Assembly: GCA_002327255.1 (NCBI GenBank)
Contig: DCUM01000064.1
Coordinates: 1 to 32,766 of the forward strand
Source: a bacterium UBA2214
GTDB lineage: Bacteria > Zhuqueibacterota > Zhuqueibacteria > Residuimicrobiales > Residuimicrobiaceae
DNA length: 32,766 nt
Direction: 5' to 3'
Part shown: one piece after another, positions 16,663 to 25,642 of the stretch
Position numbering within the stretch: position 1 is the first letter of the stretch
Layout of the letters: each line of letters opens with the position of its first letter
Notes under the pieces: generated by a model
Told to the model about the DNA's origin: nothing
Seen by the model: only the letters and a program-made list of their open reading frames with translations
Database searches by the model: none
Translations under genes and position numbers: made by a program

Positions 16663-19600
16663 ATGACACACTTGCCAAAATATGTGATCCTTTTTTTCGT
16701 CACCGTGCTGCATCTTGCAGTGTTCGCCCGGACACCGGGCCAGTTCCCCTCCCCGGTTCATATCCAGGATCGCGAACTGCAATTTCGCAATTTCACCACC
16801 GATCAGGGACTCTCCCACAGCAAAGTCAATTGCATCCTGCAGGATCATGATGGCTTTCTGTGGTTCGGCACCAACGAAGGGTTGAGCCGTTACGACGGAT
16901 ATTCGTTTACGGTCTTTCAGCAGGATCCGGGAAAAAGGGGCAGCCTCTCAGCCAATCTCGTCCGTTCCATGCTCGAGGATCACCAGGGATTCATCTGGGT
17001 GGGCACCGAGGACGGCGGACTCAACCGTTTCAATCGCAGCGACAAGACCTTCACACGTTTTGGCGTCCATCCGGACGGCTCCTGTACCCTGAAGGGAAAA
17101 AATATCAATGACCTGGTGGAGGACAGCAGCGGTTGCCTGTGGGTGGGCCACGAAAACGGACTGGATCGCATCTCCAGGGAGCGGGACCGCGTCGATCATT
17201 TCCAGCCCTACCCGGAGCCCGGTGAATATCAAACCCTCAATGAGATACTGATTCTCCATCCCGATCACAGCGGCATGCTCTGGGCCGGCGGCAGCAGCGG
17301 CGGCCTGCATGCCTTCGATCCGAAGAGCGGCCGCTTCACCACCTGCCGGCACCGCCGCGGCGACCGCGGCAGCATCAGCGATGACGACATCCGCTCCATC
17401 CTGGAAGACAAAGACCACAACCTCTGGATCGGCACCAACAGCGGCCGCCTGAACCTCTACGACCGCGCTGCGCAGCGTTTCTCCGCCTGGCACCCCGGGG
17501 TCGAGAACCCGGAAAGCACCACCATCCGCGCGCTGCTGGATGATGGCCGGGGCACACTGTGGATCGGCAACCGCAGCGGACTCTATCGCATGGATAAAAA
17601 AACACGCCAGATCATCGGATATGCCCACGATCCCAACAACCCCCGCAGTCTGGTGCAAAACTCGGTTCAGGCGATCTTTCAGGATGCCAAGGGCGATCTC
17701 TGGATCGGCACCCGCGGCGGCGTGAGTTTTCTCAACACCAACACCCTCCCCTTTATCCATTACCGCGCCGACGTCAGCAACCGCAACTGCCTCAACAGTC
17801 AGGAAGTCTATGCCATTCTTGAAGACCGCTCCGGCGATCTCTGGATCGGCACCGAAAGCGGCGGATTGAACCGTCTCGATCGCCAGACCGGCATTTTTTC
17901 CTATTATACTAATGAATATGGAAATCCCCATAGTCTGAGTGTGAACAACATCAAGGCCCTGTACCAGGATCGTCAAGGCGACCTCTGGATTGGGACTTTT
18001 AACGGCGGCCTTAATCTGCTGCGCCGCGGCTCTACCCGCTTCGTTCACTACCTCCATGACCCTTCCGATCCGGCCAGCCTGGCGATCGATAATGTCCTCT
18101 CCTTGCTGGAGGATGAACACGGCAATCTCTGGATCGGCACCTACGGCGGCGGGCTGGATCGCTTCGACCGCGGCAGCAAAAAGTTCGTCCATATGCTGAC
18201 AGCCCATCACCCCGCTGGTTTTGCCTATATTCATTGCCTGCTCCGCGACCGTCAGGGAAGACTGTGGATGGGTGCCAATCAGGCGCGCATCGGCTGCCTC
18301 GATCCCATGCGCGGAACCTTCAAATCCTATACGCTCAAACAAAGCGATCAAAACATCGAAGTCAAAGCCCTGCACGAAGACGAAAAGGGAAATCTGTGGA
18401 TCGGCACCGTTGGCGCCGGACTGTTCCGCTTCGAGATGGCCAGCGAATCCCTGGAACTCTATACGGCGAAAAATGGCCTGCCCAGCAATATCATTCACGG
18501 TATCCTGGAAGATGGCAGTGGCATGCTGTGGCTCAGCACCAGTAATGGCTTGTGCCGTTTCGATGTGGTGAACAAACGCAGCAAATGCTTTTACAAGGAA
18601 AACGGCCTGCAAAGCAATCAGTTCAACTATGGTTCCGCATTGAAAACCCGCGCAGGGGAATTGTTCTTCGGCGGCATCAACGGTGTCAGCGCCTTTTATC
18701 CGGAAGCCATTGAGGATAACCATTACATCCCGCCGGTGGTGGTCACCGATTTCCGGATTTTTAACCGTCCGGTTGAAATAAATGGCAGCCACTCGGTGCT
18801 TGACAAGGACATCACCCAAACCCGGGAGTTGGCCCTCTCCTATAAACACACCGTCTTTTCCTTTGAATTTGCGGCGCTCAATTTCGCCATCAGCGAACAA
18901 AACCAGTACGCCTACATGATGGAGGGATTCGACAAGGAATGGAATCTGGTGGGCAACCGCCGCTTCGCCACCTACACCAACCTCAATCCGGGCGCCTATA
19001 CCTTTCGCGTCAAGGCGGCCAACAACGACGGCATCTGGAACGAACACGGCGCGGCCATCCGCATCACCATATCAACGCCTTTCTGGCAGACCACCTGGTT
19101 CAAAATCATTTTGCTGGTCGTCCTGATCGGGGTCATCCGGCATTATATCGTCTATTTCCGTCAGAAAAGGGATTTGCTCAAGGCCAAATCGCTGGCCAGT
19201 CTCGCACAGCTGAAACTGCTGCGCTACCAGATGAATCCGCACTTTTTGTTCAATACCCTCGGCTCCATCCGTTCGATGATCCTCATCAGCCAGGAGCAGG
19301 CCTGGGACATGGTCTCCGCCCTCTCCGATTTTCTCCGCTATTCACTGCTCAATTTTAACAAGGCCGAGGCCTTGCTGGACGATGAAATCAATGCGGTCAA
19401 CAACTATCTCAACATCGAAAAAGTGCGCTACCGCGACTCCCTCCAGGTCAGCTATACCATCGACGAGGCGGCACGGCGGCTGGTGGTTCCGGCATTCATC
19501 TGCCAGCCCCTCATCGAAAATGCCATCAAATATGGCATGCAGACCAGTCCGATGCCGCTGCGGGTCAATGTCGCCATTCTCTATCGCGATGAGGTGCTCT

Positions 19601-19818
19601 CCATCGATGTCTCCAACAGCGGCCGGCTCAAGGAATCGCATCCGGAACAGTCCAGAACCGGCGATGGACACGGCGCCTCGATCGTCAATATCCGTCAGCG
19701 CCTGGAGATCATGTTCAGGGAGGAGCAGAGTTTTTCGTTGTACGAAGAGGCGGGATGGGTGCACGCCAGGATACGGATCACGGCCCAGGGGTTGAACCGG
19801 GCGGTGGTGGAGGAGTGA
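16663..19818 (+). CDS. Two-propeller LytS-type sensor histidine kinase
   Basis: A 1051-residue membrane kinase. Residues 1-27 are a signal peptide or first membrane segment. Fourteen propeller repeats follow, each with a G-x-LW-x-G-T-like core, near residues 65, 109, 158, 204, 252, 296, 344, 391, 439, 487, 532, 576, 620 and 665; 14 equals two seven-bladed propellers. A Y_Y_Y domain spans about 726-805, then a membrane helix (about 813-833), and a LytS-type kinase module: YQMNPHFLFN with His860, N-box PLIENAIKYG (Asn953), and G-box GDGHGASIVNIRQRL. The sensor half matches the periplasmic part of Bacteroides hybrid two-component systems for glycans, but no receiver or DNA-binding domain is fused. 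Partners are likely the convergent LytTR regulator and the divergent receiver-only protein. The start at 16663 is chosen for the signal sequence; no strong ribosome site is seen, and ATG at 16633 is an alternative. Confidence 0.9.
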   Translation: MTHLPKYVILFFVTVLHLAVFARTPGQFPSPVHIQDRELQFRNFTTDQGLSHSKVNCILQDHDGFLWFGTNEGLSRYDGYSFTVFQQDPGKRGSLSANLVRSMLEDHQGFIWVGTEDGGLNRFNRSDKTFTRFGVHPDGSCTLKGKNINDLVEDSSGCLWVGHENGLDRISRERDRVDHFQPYPEPGEYQTLNEILILHPDHSGMLWAGGSSGGLHAFDPKSGRFTTCRHRRGDRGSISDDDIRSILEDKDHNLWIGTNSGRLNLYDRAAQRFSAWHPGVENPESTTIRALLDDGRGTLWIGNRSGLYRMDKKTRQIIGYAHDPNNPRSLVQNSVQAIFQDAKGDLWIGTRGGVSFLNTNTLPFIHYRADVSNRNCLNSQEVYAILEDRSGDLWIGTESGGLNRLDRQTGIFSYYTNEYGNPHSLSVNNIKALYQDRQGDLWIGTFNGGLNLLRRGSTRFVHYLHDPSDPASLAIDNVLSLLEDEHGNLWIGTYGGGLDRFDRGSKKFVHMLTAHHPAGFAYIHCLLRDRQGRLWMGANQARIGCLDPMRGTFKSYTLKQSDQNIEVKALHEDEKGNLWIGTVGAGLFRFEMASESLELYTAKNGLPSNIIHGILEDGSGMLWLSTSNGLCRFDVVNKRSKCFYKENGLQSNQFNYGSALKTRAGELFFGGINGVSAFYPEAIEDNHYIPPVVVTDFRIFNRPVEINGSHSVLDKDITQTRELALSYKHTVFSFEFAALNFAISEQNQYAYMMEGFDKEWNLVGNRRFATYTNLNPGAYTFRVKAANNDGIWNEHGAAIRITISTPFWQTTWFKIILLVVLIGVIRHYIVYFRQKRDLLKAKSLASLAQLKLLRYQMNPHFLFNTLGSIRSMILISQEQAWDMVSALSDFLRYSLLNFNKAEALLDDEINAVNNYLNIEKVRYRDSLQVSYTIDEAARRLVVPAFICQPLIENAIKYGMQTSPMPLRVNVAILYRDEVLSIDVSNSGRLKESHPEQSRTGDGHGASIVNIRQRLEIMFREEQSFSLYEEAGWVHARIRITAQGLNRAVVEE

Positions 19819-19836
19819 TTCAGCAAGGTAAAACGC

Positions 19837-19969
19837 CCGCCCACAGTCTCCATGGGCGGCACCGTCCGGCCGCTGCCGCGGCCTGCCCATGCACCCTCAC
19901 CCCGGGCAATCCCTGCTGAGCCTTTGCAGATCGCTGCTTTTTAACTTTCGCCCGCGGTCTCCGTGGGCG
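19837..19969. terminator. Hairpin-rich region between convergent genes
   Basis: Three inverted repeats lie between the kinase stop and the end of the LytTR gene: CCGCCCA/TGGGCGG (19837-19859), GGCCGC/GCGGCC with a four-base loop (19868-19883), and CGCCCGC/GTGGGCG (19949-19969). The first and third share most of their sequence, including GTCTCC in the loop. None has a following T-tract in the needed direction, so action as a bidirectional terminator is a guess from position. Confidence 0.4.
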
Positions 19970-19987
19970 GTGCGGCAGGCGTCTCTC

Positions 19988-20716
19988 TCACCACAGCAGC
20001 ACCCGCCGCAGGTGCGCGGCGTAGCGGCGGCTCATGGTCAATGGTTGCTCCAGACCCTGCACATGCACCAGATGGGTATAGTTCCTGCATTTTTCCACCC
20101 GCTCGACATATTCAAAATTGACCAGCGTCGAGCGATGAATGCGCACAAAATGGCTCTCCGGCAGGATGGCTTCCCATTCCTGCAGGGTCTTGGCGACCAG
20201 TTCCTTCTTGCGCTCCTGATAATAGAGGTAGGAATAATTCCCTTCGGCTTCGATGCATTTAACCAAGGCCACCTTGATGAATTTCAGCGACCCCGCCACC
20301 AGGACATAGGCGACATCCTGATAGGTCAGCCGCTCCGGGGTTGTTTTGACGGGTGTATGGCGGTCGAGGAGACGCGCGATCGATTGGGCAAGCCGTTCGC
20401 GCTGGATGGGTTTGAGCAGATAATCGAGGGCGTTGACTTCGAAGGCCTTGATGGCATACTGATCATAGGCGGTGATGAAAATGACCGGGGAGGAGATCTC
20501 CGCGCGCTCGAGGAGATCGAATCCGGTGGCGCCGGGCATCTGGATATCGAGAAAAATCACATCCGGCTTGACGTGCTCGAGCATGGCCACGGCTTGCGCG
20601 ACGCTGCCGGCTTCCCCAATGATTTGAATCTCGGGATAGGCGGCGAGCAGCGTTTTCAGCTCTTCGCGCACCAGCCATTCATCGTCGACTATGAGGGCTT
20701 GCAAAGTATTGATCAT
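19988..20716 (-). CDS. LytTR-family response regulator
   Basis: A 242-residue DNA-binding response regulator. The receiver (1-120) has Asp11/Asp12 (LIVDDEW), phosphoacceptor Asp57 (VIFLDIQMPG), Thr82 (ITAYDQYA) and Lys102 (YLLKPI). The LytTR domain (about 145-242) shows IEAEGNYSYLYY, KTLQEWEAILP, HFVRIHRSTLVNFEYVE and LTMSRRYAAHLRRVL, all typical. It is the natural partner of the LytS-type kinase that ends 169 bp away on the other strand; convergent placement of a kinase and its regulator is less common than tandem. The ATG at 20716 is chosen because it opens on the receiver and has a GGGA eight bases upstream; 20725 is possible. Likely targets are the pectin operons here, including the direct repeats at 16364-16392. 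Confidence 0.92.
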   Translation of the reverse strand: MINTLQALIVDDEWLVREELKTLLAAYPEIQIIGEAGSVAQAVAMLEHVKPDVIFLDIQMPGATGFDLLERAEISSPVIFITAYDQYAIKAFEVNALDYLLKPIQRERLAQSIARLLDRHTPVKTTPERLTYQDVAYVLVAGSLKFIKVALVKCIEAEGNYSYLYYQERKKELVAKTLQEWEAILPESHFVRIHRSTLVNFEYVERVEKCRNYTHLVHVQGLEQPLTMSRRYAAHLRRVLLW

Positions 20717-20855
20717 TGGAATCATCCCGCATCGCTGTGGCCATTGCATGGACAGCCGCGTCAATCCCGGCGTTTTGCAGTAGAATCAAAATAGGCATTT
20801 GCGGGTGAAAAAACAATAAAAATGCTTGCCCGGGGAAACGGGTTGGAAACCGATG

Positions 20856-20872
20856 CTTCCCGAACCGGGAAG
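20856..20872 (-). terminator. Possible terminator after the DUF2892 gene
   Basis: A perfect 7-bp stem (CTTCCCG/CGGGAAG) with a three-base loop lies 22 bp past the DUF2892 stop. Only a short TTT follows on the minus strand, so it may be a weak terminator or an mRNA-stabilising end. Confidence 0.4.
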
Positions 20873-20894
20873 ACCCGGTCCGGGACGAAAGACA

Positions 20895-21104
20895 TTACTT
20901 TGTTTTGGCGGCCGTCGATATCTTGAACGGGAGATAGAGGGGACAGAAGCGGAACAAACCCGTCAGGAGTGGAATCCAGCCGAAATTGGCCCAAACCTGG
21001 TAGGGATTGTTCAGGACATAATAATTGAACAAGTTGCCGCCCACCAGCAGTACACCGCCGATAATGCGCAGGGTGCGATCGATCCCGCCGACATTGCATC
21101 TCAT
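20895..21104 (-). CDS. DUF2892 (YgaP-type) small inner-membrane protein
   Basis: A 69-residue protein with the DUF2892 pattern: start MRCNVGGIDRTLRIIGGVLL, one hydrophobic segment, then WIPLLTGLFRFCPLYLPFKIST, where the conserved FCPLY is plain. A GGAGG six bases before the ATG supports translation. In YgaP proteins this membrane hairpin is fused to a rhodanese domain or encoded beside one; here no intact rhodanese gene is found upstream. Its relation to pectin use is doubtful and it may simply be a passenger between the two regulators. Confidence 0.85.
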   Translation of the reverse strand: MRCNVGGIDRTLRIIGGVLLVGGNLFNYYVLNNPYQVWANFGWIPLLTGLFRFCPLYLPFKISTAAKTK

Positions 21105-21552
21105 GGTAACCTCCAGATCGTTCTATTTGTAAAATCCCATTGATTACATCTCCCGTAACAGTGATGTGCTGCGGGTTATTCCAAGTTGCGACCGGCCCGA
21201 TAGACGGGTATCCGCTTGGGACGTTCCAGGTGGTATGCAGGCAGCTGCAGCGCCTTTGGGCGTACCGCGACAGGCCGGCGCTGTGAAGTCCCTGTCCCGC
21301 TGCTGGACTCTGCAAGCCTGAGGATTTTGTGCGACTGCCGTGCCGGCCGGGGCGGACACCCGTGCTGCTCTCTGCTGCGGGGCAGAACCCCCTGGTGGCG
21401 TCCCGGATCACAAAAACCGCGACGCCCGGGGTTTGTCTGGCACTTGCGCAGGCGCGGTGGAAGCATGGGACGATGAGGCTGTGATGGCGAGGTAGTGCCT
21501 TTTCCAGCAAAAAATCCATGGGAAAATATTTGCTAAAAAATCAAAAAAATCC
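21105..21552. other. Region without a recognisable gene upstream of the GntR promoter
   Basis: Several open frames of 70-250 codons cross this GC-rich stretch, but none shows a family motif, a ribosome site or sensible composition. One minus-strand reading contains PVYRAGR, faintly like the active-site loop of rhodaneses (VYCRSG), but without the catalytic cysteine and without a continuous domain. A decayed gene is possible. The last 60 bp turn sharply AT-rich at the GntR promoter. Confidence 0.4.
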
Positions 21553-21581
21553 TTGACAATTTTCCCGATTTTTATTATGTT
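21553..21581 (+). promoter_or_regulatory. Predicted sigma70-type promoter of the GntR-family gene
   Basis: A perfect TTGACA (21553-21558) is followed after 17 bp by TATGTT (21576-21581; four of six). Transcription would begin near 21588, at the edge of the palindrome described next, giving a leader of about 43 bases. Confidence 0.55.
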
Positions 21582-21588
21582 TCTGCAC

Positions 21589-21608
21589 GATATATTATAT
21601 AACATATC
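21589..21608. promoter_or_regulatory. 20-bp palindrome, candidate GntR-family operator
   Basis: GATATATTATATAACATATC is symmetric at 18 of 20 positions around TTATATAA. It lies at the predicted transcription start and 22 bp before the regulator's start codon. FCD-type GntR proteins bind as dimers to such dyads and often repress themselves, so autoregulation is the simple reading. Confidence 0.5.
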
Positions 21609-21630
21609 ATACATGTAGACAGGGGCTGCC

Positions 21631-22365
21631 ATGAACGAGATGTTTACCAGGATCGGCAAATCACTGACCCTCAGTCAGGAAATCGAACTCAAGATTGAAG
21701 AATCCATCCGCCAGAAAAAACTCGAGCCCGGACAAAAACTGCCCAGCGAAAAAGAACTCTGCCTGATGTTCGGCGTCAGCCGCACCGCCTTGCGCGAAGC
21801 CCTGCGCATGCTCAGCGGCAGAGGTCTGCTCATGGTCCGCAAGGGCGACGGCATCTATGTCAATAATTACACCTCCCTGCACGCCAGCAAACCCATGAGC
21901 CTCTACCTCGAGCTGCAATTCGATACCGACACCATCCTGCACCTGGTGCACATTCGCCAGATGATCGAACCGCACATTGCCATGCTGGCGGCGAAAAACC
22001 GCAGCGAAGAGGATTTGCTGAAACTGGAAAGAAATCTGGAACAATTCGCCGATCGCAGCAAGGATGCGCAGGAAATCGCCCTGCTTGACGTTGAATTTCA
22101 CACCACCATCACCATGGCCAGCGCCAATCCCCTCATCCCGCTCATCATGGATCCCCTTTTCAGCATGCTGCCAAGGGTGAAGACGCTGATTGTCAGCCAT
22201 TTAAAAGAAGCCAAAACGGATAACGCCCCCAATTATCATCGCCAAATTTATGAGAGAATTGCAGAGAGAGACGCCCAGGGCGCTTACGAGGCCATGAAAA
22301 CGCACCTCGAAATCGCGGAACGGGATTCGCGCCTGCTGATTAAATCGCTCAGGGAACACCAATAA
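21631..22365 (+). CDS. GntR-family transcriptional regulator, FCD (FadR/UxuR-like) type
   Basis: A 244-residue regulator. The N-terminal winged helix-turn-helix (about 12-78) shows LPSEKELCLMFGVSRTALRE and the wing RKGDGIYV. The C-terminal FCD domain (about 98-235) keeps the metal-binding set: Asp153 and His157 (DVEFH), His203 and His225 (MKTHLEIA). FCD regulators of this kind commonly sense uronates or other organic acids (UxuR, ExuR, FadR groups), so galacturonate or a breakdown product is a sensible but unproven effector in this locus. It has its own promoter and a palindrome at the start point. The ribosome site is weak (GGGG nine bases upstream). It lies 384 bp before the receptor C operon on the same strand and could control it. 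Confidence 0.9.
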   Translation: MNEMFTRIGKSLTLSQEIELKIEESIRQKKLEPGQKLPSEKELCLMFGVSRTALREALRMLSGRGLLMVRKGDGIYVNNYTSLHASKPMSLYLELQFDTDTILHLVHIRQMIEPHIAMLAAKNRSEEDLLKLERNLEQFADRSKDAQEIALLDVEFHTTITMASANPLIPLIMDPLFSMLPRVKTLIVSHLKEAKTDNAPNYHRQIYERIAERDAQGAYEAMKTHLEIAERDSRLLIKSLREHQ

Positions 22366-22749
22366 TGGTTTCGCGCAGGGCGAACGCTGTCACCATGTCT
22401 GATTTTGTTCAACGGACCAACCGGAATAATCACCGCGGACGCCGCGAGGCGCAGCATAATTTTATCCATAGAAAAATTTACAGATAATACTCGTCTTTTT
22501 CTCCGGAATCCTTTGTGCTTTCTGCAAAATCGGCACCTGAAAAATTGAATATCACGAGGGCCCAAAGAGCACGAAGCGGATTCTTCCTTGCAGGATCATC
22601 CCATCGATGTCTGGTAACTCGTTTCGCGGTACGCCTAGCGGTTTGAGAAGAGATCAGGCCGTAGGGTATTTGAGAACCCTCGAACGGTAAATGATCAGAT
22701 CTCGGGTTTATGATTCAAGCAAATTTCTGGTTTCTACTGGAGGTTCCTG
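22366..22749. other. Intergenic region before the receptor C operon
   Basis: 384 bp with no supported gene. A short GC-rich hairpin (CGCGG, ACG, CCGCG at 22434-22446) may end the GntR transcript, though its T-tract is poor. No promoter close to consensus was found; the operon promoter presumably lies in the last 150 bp. One AACGGTAAA, similar to a single unit of the candidate LytTR repeat, occurs about 65 bp before receptor C but is not repeated. Confidence 0.4.
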
Positions 22750-25623
22750 ATGTCGTCAAAATCAAACCACCATTTCTTTCCAATCATCGCCCTGCTGCTC
22801 CTCGGCTTCTGTTCCCCGCTGCACGCCGGGGTAACCGGAAAAATCGCCGGTTCGGTCATCGACAAGCAAACCGGGGAGCCGTTGCTGGGGGCCAACGTCG
22901 TCGTCGCTTCGTCCTGGCACGAAGGCCGTGAAATTCCCCTCGACAGGCCCCTCGGTGCCATCACCAATCTCAAGGGCGAATATTTCATCCTCAACGTGCA
23001 GCCGGGCAATTATACGGTCAAAGCTTCCATCCTCGGCTACACCTCCCAAAAACAGACCCGGGTGCAGGTGAAAATCGACAAGACCACGCCGCTGGATTTT
23101 CATCTGGAAGCCACCGTCATGGCGGGCGAGCAGGTCGTGGTGACGGCCTACCGTCCCGAAAATGTCGAGAAGGATCTTACGGCGACCAAATTGACCTATG
23201 ATGTCGGGGAGATTCAGAGCATCGCCGGCATGCAGAACGTCGCCGACATTCTCGAGCTCCAGGCCGACGTGGTCGACGACCATTTCCGCGGCGGCCGCGT
23301 CGGCGAGTCCAGCTACCTCATCGGCGGTGCGGCGATTGTCAATCCGTTGAACAACCAGCGCGCTTTTCTCCCGATCGTGACCGGCCTGGAACAGGTCGAG
23401 GTTTATACCAGCGGCTTCAGCGCCGAATATGGCAACGCGCAGTCCGGTGTGGTCAACATGGTCGCCAGGGAGGGCAAATCGAGCTGGAATTCGAGGATCG
23501 AATTTTCCTCGTCCCTGCCCTATTACAAGAGCTGGGCAGGCAGCCCCTATGCGATTGATAATCTTGACTTTTACAACCTGCTGCAAAATCCGGAGGAGTG
23601 GCTCAAGGAGAATCCCATCTTGCCGGGATCGCCGTTGTGGGATCAGGGGTATGGCATCAGTAAATATCTGCCGCCGCGCATCGTCTGGCCGCCCAATCCC
23701 CTCAACCATCAGGACTCCCTGCGCATGGCCACCCTGGGCAGAAATTTCTGGCTGCAAGCCGTGCGCGATGCCGGCCTGGAATACAAGGATATCGATTACC
23801 GGTTTGACTTTTCCAGCGGCGGCCCCATCGCCAAGAACACGCAGATGTTCCTGGCCATGCGGCAAAACATCGTCCATCCCATGGTCCACACACCAACCCC
23901 GGACCTGGAGCGGCAGCTCATGGGCAATGTCACCTATCAGCCCGGCGCACACGACAAGTTCAAATGGACCTTCATGTATGATTATTCCTTCAGAAACTAT
24001 CTCGACAGCAACTGGAAAAGATGGCTCTTCGACCGCACCCTGAGCGTCACCAAAAACACGGGCAAATCGCTGCAATACGGGCTGGAGTGGCGCCATATCA
24101 TCTCCCCCGCCAGTTTTGCCGATCTCAACTTCAAAGTGCTGGACGTCGTGGAAAAAGACCGCATCGAACTGCTCGAAGATGATCAGTATCTCGACGATTA
24201 CGGCAACAACCGCAACTGGGTCGATTACACGAGTCCATCCAGCCACCGCATCGGCCGCACCAACGACGACCGCGGCGATCAGAAGACGCGCACCTATTCC
24301 CTCGCCGCCAGCCTGACCAGCCAGATCAACCGCAACAATCTGCTCAAAAGCGGCGTGCAGTTCTATTATTACGACCTGAACGTGGATTATCAGTACAATG
24401 TCTCCAACGCACAGAATATCCAGAAACTGATCTTCCACAACTATCCCGTTGAAGGCGCCGTGTACTTGCAGGACAAAATGGAATTCGAGGGACTCATCGC
24501 CAACATCGGGCTGCGCTTCGATTTTTACGATCTCAACAGCACCTATTATGTCGACAAATTTTATCCCTTGCGCGACCAAACGCTGAAAAAAGACACGGGG
24601 CTTTACACCCGCCTGCAGCCGCGCATCGGCATTTCATTCCCCGTCTCGGAGTATTCCGTCTTCCATTTGAATTACGGCACCTTCACCCAGCGGCCCAATT
24701 TCTTCCAGCTCTTTTACAACGAAATCAATGACGACGGCGGCGTCATCACCCTCTACACCCTCGGCAATCCGCAGCTGCAGCCCGAGAACACCAACGCCTA
24801 TGACGTCGGCATCGTGCGCGGCATGCCCGGCGGCTTTCAACTCGACGTCAGCGCCTATTACAAGGATGTCAAGAACCTGGTCGAGTCGGCTTTTTACAAA
24901 ACCGAGGGCGGCGAGTCGTACCGCACCTACATCAACCGCGACTATGCCGACATCAAGGGATTTCACGTCAATTTCGAACGCGTCTCCGGCGCCTTGCGCG
25001 GCTATGTCCGCTATAATTACGAAGTGGCCAAGGGAAAAAACAGCAATCCAGACAACCTGGCGGTGCCGGTGACTTTCTTCAACTATCAACCCAGCGAAGA
25101 GGAACTGGCCGACCTGGCGGAACAGCGCTTTCCCGAAGATGTCTACCTCGATTACGACCGCACCCACAAGATGGTCTGCAATGTGCGCTATCTGTCCGGC
25201 GCCGATGCGGGGTTTGTGGTGTTGGGCTTGCGGCCGCTGGCCAATGTTTCCATCAGCAACACCTTCCGCCTCTACGCGGGCCGTCCCTACACCCTGCCGC
25301 CCTCGCTGGACCCCTTCGGCCAGGCCCTGAAATTCAGCAAACGCACACCGCTGGAAAGAGACTGGCGCGTCCGCCTCGAAAAACGCTTTAAAATGGGAGC
25401 GCGCGATCTGACCGGATACGTGGAGGCTTACAATCTTCTCAACGAAGAGACCTGGCACTACAGCCGCACTTTCAATCACGGCCGCAACACCGTGCGCTGG
25501 CATACCGATCGCGCCAACATTCTCACCGACGATGAATTCGCGCCGTACGTCTCCAGCCAGGAGCTCTATCTGTTGAGCAATGAGCCCCGGCATTACCGGC
25601 TTGGCATGGTCATCAACTTTTAG
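22750..25623 (+). CDS. TonB-dependent outer-membrane receptor C
   Basis: A complete 957-residue receptor. Residues 1-26 are a signal peptide (CSPLHAG). A carboxypeptidase-regulatory-like domain follows (about 30-125: GSVIDKQTGEPLLGANVVV, then a segment with YFILNVQPGNYTVKASILGY), with an insert of about ten residues (SSWHEGREIPLDR) between its strands. The plug (about 130-245) contains YLIGGAAIVNPLNNQ and TSGFSAEYGNAQSGVVNMV. The barrel ends LGMVINF with a terminal Phe. The ATG at 22750 has GGAGG six bases upstream. It heads an operon with a secreted 740-residue protein 19 bp downstream, then two barrel proteins and a beta-helix protein. The cargo is not shown by sequence; pectin-derived oligomers are inferred from the beta-helix genes and the locus. 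Confidence 0.93.
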   Translation: MSSKSNHHFFPIIALLLLGFCSPLHAGVTGKIAGSVIDKQTGEPLLGANVVVASSWHEGREIPLDRPLGAITNLKGEYFILNVQPGNYTVKASILGYTSQKQTRVQVKIDKTTPLDFHLEATVMAGEQVVVTAYRPENVEKDLTATKLTYDVGEIQSIAGMQNVADILELQADVVDDHFRGGRVGESSYLIGGAAIVNPLNNQRAFLPIVTGLEQVEVYTSGFSAEYGNAQSGVVNMVAREGKSSWNSRIEFSSSLPYYKSWAGSPYAIDNLDFYNLLQNPEEWLKENPILPGSPLWDQGYGISKYLPPRIVWPPNPLNHQDSLRMATLGRNFWLQAVRDAGLEYKDIDYRFDFSSGGPIAKNTQMFLAMRQNIVHPMVHTPTPDLERQLMGNVTYQPGAHDKFKWTFMYDYSFRNYLDSNWKRWLFDRTLSVTKNTGKSLQYGLEWRHIISPASFADLNFKVLDVVEKDRIELLEDDQYLDDYGNNRNWVDYTSPSSHRIGRTNDDRGDQKTRTYSLAASLTSQINRNNLLKSGVQFYYYDLNVDYQYNVSNAQNIQKLIFHNYPVEGAVYLQDKMEFEGLIANIGLRFDFYDLNSTYYVDKFYPLRDQTLKKDTGLYTRLQPRIGISFPVSEYSVFHLNYGTFTQRPNFFQLFYNEINDDGGVITLYTLGNPQLQPENTNAYDVGIVRGMPGGFQLDVSAYYKDVKNLVESAFYKTEGGESYRTYINRDYADIKGFHVNFERVSGALRGYVRYNYEVAKGKNSNPDNLAVPVTFFNYQPSEEELADLAEQRFPEDVYLDYDRTHKMVCNVRYLSGADAGFVVLGLRPLANVSISNTFRLYAGRPYTLPPSLDPFGQALKFSKRTPLERDWRVRLEKRFKMGARDLTGYVEAYNLLNEETWHYSRTFNHGRNTVRWHTDRANILTDDEFAPYVSSQELYLLSNEPRHYRLGMVINF

Positions 25624-25642
25624 CGCAAAACAGAGGTTTTAT

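Noticed and set aside
16855..18700. Repetitive DNA across the kinase gene
   Set aside because: The periodicity comes from propeller blades at protein level; it is not a CRISPR or tandem DNA array, as unit sequences and spacing vary.
16948..19047. 699-codon open frame antisense to the sensor kinase
   Set aside because: It mirrors the propeller repeats in reverse and has no independent motif; the plus-strand kinase is certain.
20761..21519. 252-codon minus-strand open frame spanning the DUF2892 gene
   Set aside because: It overlaps DUF2892 in another frame; DUF2892 has the family motif and a good ribosome site, the longer frame has neither.
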